From: Bacillota bacterium
GTDB lineage: Bacteria > Bacillota > Limnochordia > Darwinibacteriales > Darwinibacteriaceae
Length of the DNA: 6,645 nt
Assembly (NCBI GenBank): GCA_012799535.1
Contig: JAAZLB010000057.1
Location: 1 to 6,645 of the forward strand
Direction: 5' to 3'
Both the position numbers and the translations under genes were made by a program. The notes under the pieces were generated by a model. It saw only the letters and a program-made list of their open reading frames with translations. It searched no databases and was not told the origin of the DNA. Numbering within the stretch: the stretch's first letter is position 1; each line of letters begins with the position of its first letter. Shown here in pieces: positions 1 through 5,083 of the stretch.

Positions 1-839
1 CCCACAAAGCCAAAAAGGGGCACAACCAAGGCGTAAAGGGAAGCAGTGGTAATGCTTTGATTCTGACTTTGTACTAATAGGGTCGGTGTCCACAGGGTAA
101 TCCCATCTTTGATCATCCCTTGGACAATAGTGACAACAGCCAAGAGTAAGAAGGTTGGTTGCCTAAGAAAAGCGGCCGTTTCCCGTAAGACAGAACGAAA
201 TGGAGGAGAGCTTTTTTGTACCTCCTCTTTATATTCAAGCATTTGTAAACCAAATTCCTTAGGATGATCCCGAATTAAGGCCCACCAAATCAAAGCTTGG
301 GCCCCTAAAACTGCTCCTGGTAGCCAAAAAACTAGCTCCCAGCGCTCCGTGCGTCCTAGTACTTGACCGGAGATATACCAAGAAGCCAAAGAACCAAGGA
401 CAAAAGTGGTTCCTAAAAAGGCAGAGACCTTGTTTCGTTCTTGCGGTGAAGTCCAATTTGAAGCGGTTTTTAAAATAGGCCCCCAACCCATGGATTGAAA
501 TACCCCATTTAAGCCCCAAAAGAAGATCATGGCACCTAGGCTATTACTCCAGCCAAAACACAAATTCATCAGGGAAGTACCTATTAAACCTACAAAGACA
601 AACCTCCGGGCGGAAAGATGATCACCCAAAATTCCATTCACTAATTGACCGAGGGCATAGACTGCAAAAAAGGCACCGCTAATCAAACTTAAACTTGCAG
701 TAGTCCAGCCAAATTCCTGTTCAATGAAGGGTAAGGCAATGGCCATATTAACCCGTCCAAAGTACATGAAGGCATAAGTAATCCAGAGGGTTAGTAGGGT
801 GCGTCTTTGATATCTTAAAAAAGGATAGGATTGCTCCAA
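1..839 (-). CDS. OPA/GlpT-like MFS transporter, partial (3' end beyond left edge)
   Basis: An open frame runs without a stop from TTG at 839-837 to the left edge (279 codons seen; the family is about 430-460 residues, so roughly the N-terminal 60%). It encodes an integral membrane protein of the major facilitator superfamily. Features of the organophosphate:phosphate antiporter branch (GlpT, UhpT, PgtP) are visible: an Arg at the end of TM1 (FGRVNMA, residues 27-33), a TM2-3 loop LGDHLSARRF (71-80), NGVFQSMGWGP (111-121) and, after the central loop, DGITLWTPTLL (245-255). TTG is chosen because the frame is closed upstream by a TGA at 857-855, no other start codon lies between, and GGGGGAG precedes it at good spacing. 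The gene overlaps the 3' end of the PHP gene by 25 bases, which suggests translational coupling. Family membership is fairly sure. The substrate (glycerol phosphate, sugar phosphate or another organic anion) is unknown. Confidence 0.82.
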   Translation of the reverse strand, partial: MEQSYPFLRYQRRTLLTLWITYAFMYFGRVNMAIALPFIEQEFGWTTASLSLISGAFFAVYALGQLVNGILGDHLSARRFVFVGLIGTSLMNLCFGWSNSLGAMIFFWGLNGVFQSMGWGPILKTASNWTSPQERNKVSAFLGTTFVLGSLASWYISGQVLGRTERWELVFWLPGAVLGAQALIWWALIRDHPKEFGLQMLEYKEEVQKSSPPFRSVLRETAAFLRQPTFLLLAVVTIVQGMIKDGITLWTPTLLVQSQNQSITTASLYALVVPLFGFV

Positions 840-1768
840 GCAACTCTCCCCCGTTCATCCACCACTTCAATGCGTACATATTTTTCATCACCATGCAGAG
901 TGTGAGTTGCCGCCGTTAAAGTTTGACCAACATCGGCAATAAAGCTTTTCCCCCGCCGTTCAAAAGCAATAAAATGAATAGCCTGGGCTGAAGAGCAATG
1001 GACATATACTTGGCCATCCCTAACCCCATAACTTTCAATTGTAGGGCCACTAGAGGCATAAAAATGTCCCAAGCGTAGAGCCTCCACAATCTCATCTACA
1101 TTGAGGCTCGGGGCATTAACAACTACCCAACCTCCACCATAGTCCTTCGTGTGTTGGTGACTATCATCGGTGGCTACCCCCCAAATGGGTCTACCTTGAC
1201 GTAAAAAAGCGTCCCAATAATAGGAAGCCTCTCCTGTACAATTTTCCACCTGACAACCATAATTGTAGACTTCAAGTGCGGCAAAATTCTGCAGGTCTTC
1301 AATTTTATCAAAAGGCTGTCTTGACCACACAGGATGACAATAAATAGTCAAATAACCTTGCTCAGTTAAGGTATCTACCATGGTCTGCGCACCTTGAAGC
1401 CCCTGTAGTCCCCTATTATCGAACGGTTCCAGGTGGTGAGGCTTGACTTGGGAACCCCCAACTCCCACTATATGATGACATTGGTAAGGACCTGGTGCCT
1501 GCCCACTAGTCTCAATTCCTGGGATAATTAGAAAATCGGAAGTACTAAATTCTTGCCACCAAGAAAAAATTTCATGATCGGTGAAAGCTAAAAAATCGTA
1601 GCCTAGCTTCTTATATAAATCTACTACTTCTGCTGGTTTCAGTTTTCCGTCAGAAATGGTGGAATGGGTATGCAAATTACCCTTAAACCACTGTCGACTT
1701 GTGGAAAACGGCTCCGTACTAGCCATCTGCTTCGCCCCTATCTCCTCTATTTTGGTAATAGACATCAT
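815..1768 (-). CDS. PHP-domain metallohydrolase, CehA/McbA-like
   Basis: Predicted cytoplasmic metal-dependent hydrolase of the PHP (polymerase and histidinol phosphatase) superfamily, 317 residues from the first ATG. The expected metal ligands are visible in order: H33 and H35 (NLHTHS), D40 (SDG), H65 (FTDHE), E86 (PGIETSG), His98/99, H145 (YCHP), and D201/D202 with H204 (ATDDSH). A small beta-rich tail follows from about residue 245, as in CehA-like proteins. The first ATG (1768) has no convincing ribosome binding site. Met15 (ATG at 1726-1724) is preceded by AGGGG at about 8 bases and leaves the whole catalytic domain intact, so the true product may be 303 residues. It lies between the aldo/keto reductase gene (about 66-108 bases upstream) and the organophosphate-transporter-like gene, which overlaps its end. 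Family members cleave phosphoesters or other esters; a phosphoesterase role would suit the neighbour but is inference. Confidence 0.85.
   Translation of the reverse strand: MMSITKIEEIGAKQMASTEPFSTSRQWFKGNLHTHSTISDGKLKPAEVVDLYKKLGYDFLAFTDHEIFSWWQEFSTSDFLIIPGIETSGQAPGPYQCHHIVGVGGSQVKPHHLEPFDNRGLQGLQGAQTMVDTLTEQGYLTIYCHPVWSRQPFDKIEDLQNFAALEVYNYGCQVENCTGEASYYWDAFLRQGRPIWGVATDDSHQHTKDYGGGWVVVNAPSLNVDEIVEALRLGHFYASSGPTIESYGVRDGQVYVHCSSAQAIHFIAFERRGKSFIADVGQTLTAATHTLHGDEKYVRIEVVDERGRVAWSNPILF
844..852 (-). promoter_or_regulatory. RBS deciding the TTG start of the OPA-like transporter
   Basis: GGGGGAGAG lies inside the PHP coding sequence and ends 4 bases before TTG 839-837, so the GGGAG core sits about 7 bases from the start. 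It is the only Shine-Dalgarno-like sequence near the beginning of this frame and supports a start that overlaps the upstream gene. Confidence 0.6.
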
Positions 1769-1834
1769 AAAAAACTTCTGTTAGGAAGGAGCAAATCCTG
1801 CCTCTACCTTGAGACCCCCTGGAAGAAAAGGAGA

Positions 1835-2734
1835 TTAGGGGAGCTTGTTCCCTGCTGCCCTGTAAAGCTGGTACCATTCTTCCCGAGATAACTGGACTGT
1901 GGTTGCAGTGCTAATATCTTGTAAGCGTTGGGGATTAGTGGTTCCTACTATCGGTTGCATCTGGGCAGGATGGCGTAAAATCCAAGCAATGGCTAAAGCT
2001 GCACTACTGACCCCTTTGCTTGCGGCCATTGTAGCCAACTCCTCATTTAGTACAGCAAATTGGGGATTATTCAAAAACACCCCTTCAATAAATCCATGTT
2101 GTAAAGGAGACCATGCTTGAATAGTAATGTCCTTTAAGCGACAATATTCCAAAACGCCCCCGTCCCGATTGATGGCAGGATTGTTTTGTAAGTTTACATT
2201 CAAGCCCCCATCAACCATGCCAGTATGTACTAGGCTGAACTGCAATTGATTAAAGAGGAGAGCCTGATCCAAAGATTTACTGAGTAGTTCCATTTGAAGG
2301 GGACTTTGATTACTTACTCCAAAGGCTCGCACCTTTCCACTTGTTTCAAGTCTTGTAAAAGCCTCCGCCACCTCTTCTGGTTCCATGAGGGTGTCTGGAC
2401 GATGGAGGAGTAGAACGTCGATATAATCCATTTGTAAGCGCTTTAAACTAGCATCAACTGATGCGAGAATGTGCTTCTTAGAAAAATCATACAAGCCTGG
2501 TCGAATCCCGCATTTGGTTTGCACAATTAACTTATCACGGGAGATATTTGTGGTTTTTACAGCCTTTCCAAAGACTTCTTCTGCCTGTCCTTTTCCATAG
2601 ATATCCGCGTGATCAAAAAAGTTAATACCCACATCCAAAGCTGTCCTAATTAGGGTGCTAGCTTGTGATATGGGTAGGTTTCCAATCCGCATACAGCCAT
2701 GAATAATCTGGGAACTTTGCAATCCTTTAGTCAT
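1835..2734 (-). CDS. YdhF-like aldo/keto reductase
   Basis: A 299-residue NAD(P)H-dependent aldo/keto reductase with the TIM-barrel sequence pattern. Numbering from ATG 2734, the catalytic tetrad is Asp41 and Tyr46 (in FFDHADIYG), Lys74 (VQTKCGI) and His111 (LLLHRPD). FGVSN follows, and PIVGTTNPQRL near the C terminus is a cofactor-phosphate-binding type segment. DHADIYG, the TKCGI segment and HRPDTLM resemble E. coli YdhF. The frame is open further upstream to a possible ATG at 2773, but 2734 is preferred: AAAGGAGG ends 5 bases before it, and the extra 13 residues would be encoded partly within a hairpin. It is followed by the PHP gene and probably shares its transcript. Fold and chemistry (carbonyl to alcohol) are well supported; the natural substrate is unknown. 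Confidence 0.9.
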   Translation of the reverse strand: MTKGLQSSQIIHGCMRIGNLPISQASTLIRTALDVGINFFDHADIYGKGQAEEVFGKAVKTTNISRDKLIVQTKCGIRPGLYDFSKKHILASVDASLKRLQMDYIDVLLLHRPDTLMEPEEVAEAFTRLETSGKVRAFGVSNQSPLQMELLSKSLDQALLFNQLQFSLVHTGMVDGGLNVNLQNNPAINRDGGVLEYCRLKDITIQAWSPLQHGFIEGVFLNNPQFAVLNEELATMAASKGVSSAALAIAWILRHPAQMQPIVGTTNPQRLQDISTATTVQLSREEWYQLYRAAGNKLP

Positions 2735-2739
2735 AATAG

Positions 2740-2747
2740 CCTCCTTT
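2740..2747 (-). promoter_or_regulatory. RBS deciding the aldo/keto reductase start
   Basis: AAAGGAGG, a near-perfect Shine-Dalgarno sequence, lies 5 bases before ATG 2734-2732. The more upstream in-frame ATG at 2773 has nothing comparable, so the shorter protein is favoured. Confidence 0.8.
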
Positions 2748-2772
2748 AATCTCGTAGCGATCCAAAGACCCA

Positions 2773-2799
2773 CAGACAGGGCAAATATCGCCCTGTCTG
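2773..2799 (-). other. 10-bp perfect hairpin between transporter and reductase genes
   Basis: CAGACAGGGC (2773-2782) and GCCCTGTCTG (2790-2799) form a perfect GC-rich stem around a 7-base loop. It lies 30 bases after the SLC45-like transporter stop and about 39 bases before the reductase start. Neither flank has the run of T expected of a classic intrinsic terminator (minus-strand flank TGGGTCTTTGG). It could be a weak terminator, an mRNA-stabilising or processing hairpin that sets different levels for the two genes, or an operator palindrome. Confidence 0.6.
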
Positions 2800-2828
2800 C
2801 TGTCTACCAGTTCTTACACCAACCACCC

Positions 2829-4100
2829 TTATGAGTCAACATCTAGCATTTCTATTGTACTTGTGGGCATTTCTGCTTTACTATCACCGTGTTTAACTTG
2901 GCTCATGGTGAGAAAAGCGATAGCCATGAACACCGCAGCATAGGGAAACAGAGTTCGATATCCTACGAATTCTAAGAAAAACCCAGATAAGATGGGGGTT
3001 AGAATCTGTGCGGACATGGAGGCAGTGTAATAATAGCCTGTAAATCGACCCACATCAGAGCCCTTCGCCATTTCCACAACCATGGGATAAGAATTAACGT
3101 TAATAGAGGCCCAACCAAAGCCAATTAGAATCAGCAGAATATTCAAGAATGGTGTATAAGCAGAAAAAGTGGCTGCCACAGCAAAACAAATGAATAAAAG
3201 AGTAATACCACCGAGAATGGTCTTTTTCCGACCGATCCTTGCAGCCAAGAATCCTGCGGGAATAAAAGCGACCACAGCCGCCGCAGTAGCGAGCATCAGA
3301 CTATTGGCAAAACCGCCACCGGGGATACCTAAATAGTCCTGGGCATACTTAGAAAAGGCGGTTGTTACCGCATTATAAGAGAAGAACCAGAAAAAGATGG
3401 AAGCCAACAAGAAGATAAAACTACGTTTCACAGCAGGTTCCATCTTCGCACCTGCTACAGTCTTTTCTTTTTCTTCAGGCACCCCATCGTCTTCCATCTC
3501 AACGGCAATTTCATTTTCCTTGATAGTGAAAAAGAGAATGGTTACCGCGACAATCATTAGCCCTGCTACAGTCGCGAAAATTGATAGATAGTCCGGCTTA
3601 CCCGTGTGGGGAACCAGAAATGAGATAAGAGCCAAAGAAAAGATAGCACCTAAGGCACCCATCAGGTTAATAATTCCGTTAGCTTGCGAACGTAGCTGTT
3701 TGGGTGTCACATCAGGCATTAAGGCGACTGCAGGTGAACGATATGTACTCATAGCCACTAGAGTAAAGAGTAAAGCAATAACAAAAAACGGGAGACTCAC
3801 TATATTATCCGCGACGGGCAGTAAGACCATGGAAATAACCGCCGCAATGGTACCTCCCACAATAAAGGGCATTCTCTTGCCTATTTTCGTGTCCACCCGA
3901 TCAGACAAGGCTCCAAAGATAGGTAACATAAAAAGAGCTAAAACATTATCAATAGCCATAATGGCCCCGGCCCAAGTGTCCCCAATATTAAAGGTGTTTT
4001 TCAAAATCAAGGGGATAAGACTGTCATAAAGTTGCCAAAACGCAGAGATGGACATAAAGGCTAAGCCGATAAAAAACGTTCTCCGATAGTTTAGCTTCAC
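2829..4100 (-). CDS. SLC45/GPH-like 12-TM MFS transporter
   Basis: A 423-residue inner-membrane secondary transporter. About twelve hydrophobic segments can be counted, six on each side of a charged cytoplasmic loop (residues about 194-225) rich in Glu and Lys. The loop after TM2 carries ALSDRVDTKIGKRMPFI (64-80), a pattern shared by the SLC45 and GPH sugar-cation symporter-like families. The corresponding loop in the second half reads ARIGRKKTILGG (287-298). The short C-terminal tail is polar and acidic. The start is GTG 4100-4098, with AAGGAG (4115-4110) 9 bases upstream; the stop is TAA. It is transcribed away from the peroxiredoxin gene and leads into the aldo/keto reductase after a hairpin. 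Sugars or glycosides are the usual substrates of such relatives, but the actual one cannot be told. Confidence 0.85.
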   Translation of the reverse strand: MKLNYRRTFFIGLAFMSISAFWQLYDSLIPLILKNTFNIGDTWAGAIMAIDNVLALFMLPIFGALSDRVDTKIGKRMPFIVGGTIAAVISMVLLPVADNIVSLPFFVIALLFTLVAMSTYRSPAVALMPDVTPKQLRSQANGIINLMGALGAIFSLALISFLVPHTGKPDYLSIFATVAGLMIVAVTILFFTIKENEIAVEMEDDGVPEEKEKTVAGAKMEPAVKRSFIFLLASIFFWFFSYNAVTTAFSKYAQDYLGIPGGGFANSLMLATAAAVVAFIPAGFLAARIGRKKTILGGITLLFICFAVAATFSAYTPFLNILLILIGFGWASINVNSYPMVVEMAKGSDVGRFTGYYYTASMSAQILTPILSGFFLEFVGYRTLFPYAAVFMAIAFLTMSQVKHGDSKAEMPTSTIEMLDVDS

Positions 4101-4328
4101 AACAACGCTCTCCTTCCACTATTTTGATCACTATATTTTAATTACCTCTTTACCTTTCGCTATTTTTAGCCAATTCCCTGCCCTCTCCCTGCATAGAAAC
4201 GAAAACCCAGGTCTTTCTTTGTTCACCAAGGCTTGGCAATAATTTTTTGGCAAAAAGAAGGGTTTTCCCTCCAACGAGGGGAAGATAAATAGTAACCACT
4301 CTTAATATACCAGAGGAGGATTGGTGGC
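4101..4328. promoter_or_regulatory. Divergent intergenic region between transporter and selenoperoxiredoxin
   Basis: This 228-base AT-rich gap must hold the promoters of both divergent genes, but I find no clean -35/-10 pair on either strand. Visible structure: TTGGCAA occurs twice in direct orientation (4233-4239 and 4247-4253), and CCAAG-G-CTTGG (4226-4236) overlaps the first copy. A 9-bp stem with two G-U pairs and a CAAC loop (4263-4284) would lie in the peroxiredoxin leader if transcription starts upstream of it. I did not find a convincing PerR-type box (TTATAAT-N-ATTATAA), so peroxide control cannot be claimed. Confidence 0.45.
4312..4320 (+). promoter_or_regulatory. RBS of the selenoperoxiredoxin gene
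   Basis: AGAGGAGGA ends 8 bases before ATG 4329-4331 and is a very strong Shine-Dalgarno match. It supports the long start over the internal ATG at 4431, whose AAAGGAG (4413-4419) has a longer 11-base spacing. Confidence 0.75.
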
Positions 4329-5042
4329 ATGAAAGAATTTGATCCCGGTTGCAAACGACCGGCTGGTCAAAGCAACCCAGCTGTAAAACGGGAAGCTATG
4401 CCAGAGATTCAGAAAGGAGAAGAAAGAACTATGATTAAAGTTGGAAAACCTGCACCAGAGTTTACTGCCCCAGCTTTTCACAAAGGCAAATTTGGGGAAG
4501 TTAACCTAGCAGACTACCGCGGAAAATGGGTAATGCTCTGTTTTTATCCCGGTGATTTCACCTTTGTCTGAGCAACCGAAGTTTCAGCAGTTGCTGAAAA
4601 ATACCCTGAGTTTGAAAATTTAGATGTTGAAGTATTATCAATTAGCGTAGATAGCATTTTTGTCCACAAAATGTGGAACGATCTAGAGCTATCGAAGATG
4701 TTGGGTAAGGACATTCCCTTCCCCATGCTTTCTGATCAAAATGGTAACGTTGGCAGACTCTATGGCGTTTATAACGAAGAGGCAGGGGTACAAGATCGTG
4801 GTCGCTTCATCATTGACCCAGACGGTGTAGTCCAAGCCTATGAAGTGATGACCTCGCCAGTAGGACGTAATGTCCAAGAGGCCTTACGCCAAATTCAAGC
4901 CTTCCAGTTAGTACGGGAAACTAAAGGTGCCCAAGTAACACCCTCTGGTTGGAAACCAGGTAAAAAGGTATTGAAGCCTGGTGTTGATTTAGTCGGTAAT
5001 GTCTGGAAAGAGTGGCAAGTGAAAGAAGCATTTGAAGACTAG
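4329..5042 (+). CDS. prxU: Selenocysteine-containing AhpC/Prx1-type peroxiredoxin (in-frame UGA at 4569-4571)
   Basis: Thiol-type peroxidase expected to reduce H2O2 and organic hydroperoxides in the cytoplasm. Read as one frame with TGA codon 81 as selenocysteine, it gives 237 residues ending at TAG 5040-5042. The active-site motif P-x-x-x-T-x-x-C reads P74, T78, Sec81 (PGDFTFV-U-ATEVSA), so the UGA replaces the peroxidatic Cys exactly. Downstream family features are intact: [33 protein letters not shown] and the active-site Arg180 in SPVGRN. The C-terminal segment where 2-Cys enzymes have VCP has V203-T204-P205, so the resolving Cys is lost. Only Cys8 and Cys71 remain. The N terminus extends about 34 residues beyond a standard AhpC start; Met35 (4431) is a possible alternative start. 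A putative SECIS follows the UGA, and a terminator follows the gene. A nonsense-mutated pseudogene is unlikely, given the exact position and the undamaged frame on both sides. Function would need selA, selB, selC and selD elsewhere in the genome. Confidence 0.92.
4582..4599 (+). promoter_or_regulatory. Putative bacterial SECIS element (Sec insertion hairpin)
   Basis: TTTCAGC (4582-4588) pairs perfectly with GCTGAAA (4593-4599) around the loop AGTT. The loop begins 17 bases after the UGA (4569-4571) and has G at its second position. Both agree with the known pattern of bacterial SECIS elements: inside the coding region, apical loop roughly 16-37 bases after UGA, and a G in the first two loop positions, recognised by SelB. 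A competing pairing GCAAC/GTTGC (4572-4576 with 4590-4594) is shorter, with a 13-base loop. SelB binding is inferred, not shown. Confidence 0.75.
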
Positions 5043-5053
5043 ACCGAACAAAC

Positions 5054-5083
5054 AAAGGAGCCTAGCATGACTGGGCTCCTTTT
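5054..5083 (+). terminator. Intrinsic terminator after prxU, probably bidirectional
   Basis: AAAGGAGCC (5054-5062) pairs with GGCTCCTTT (5074-5082). Three further inner pairs, one of them G-U, give a 12-bp stem with a CATGA loop, followed by TTTT. It starts 11 bases after the peroxiredoxin stop. On the minus strand the stem is followed by TTTGTTTG, so it can also end the convergent GGDEF/HD-GYP transcript, whose last codons and TAG (5064-5062) lie within the hairpin. Confidence 0.85.

Noticed and set aside
259..519. Minus-strand ORF of 86 residues near the left edge
   Set aside because: It is a shifted frame within the OPA-like transporter, which explains the same stretch with clear family motifs and an open frame to the edge.
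2735..2773. ATG 2773 as the start of the aldo/keto reductase
   Set aside because: It has no ribosome binding site and begins at the edge of a hairpin, whereas ATG 2734 has an excellent AAAGGAGG at 5 bases.
3604..4029. Plus-strand ORF of 141 residues inside the SLC45-like transporter gene
   Set aside because: It is antisense to a well-supported membrane protein gene. Its composition is what the reverse reading of hydrophobic codons produces, and no RBS or family motif was seen.
4101..4328. PerR or other peroxide-responsive operator upstream of the peroxiredoxin
   Set aside because: No good match to the PerR box was seen; the AT-rich stretch around 4238-4248 lacks the required dyad symmetry.
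4329..4571. Peroxiredoxin as a pseudogene broken by a nonsense mutation
   Set aside because: The stop falls exactly on the catalytic Cys codon, the frame on both sides is otherwise intact and family-like, and a SECIS-like hairpin follows. A random mutation would be unlikely to meet all three conditions.
4572..4594. GCAAC/GTTGC stem as the SECIS
   Set aside because: Only 5-6 pairs with a 13-base loop whose start lies within 6 bases of the UGA, too close for the bacterial SECIS pattern. The 4582-4599 stem is longer, perfect and better placed.
4671..5042. Separate 123-residue gene starting at ATG 4671
   Set aside because: It is the in-frame continuation of the peroxiredoxin (codon 115 onward), has no ribosome binding site of its own, and starts in the middle of a conserved segment.
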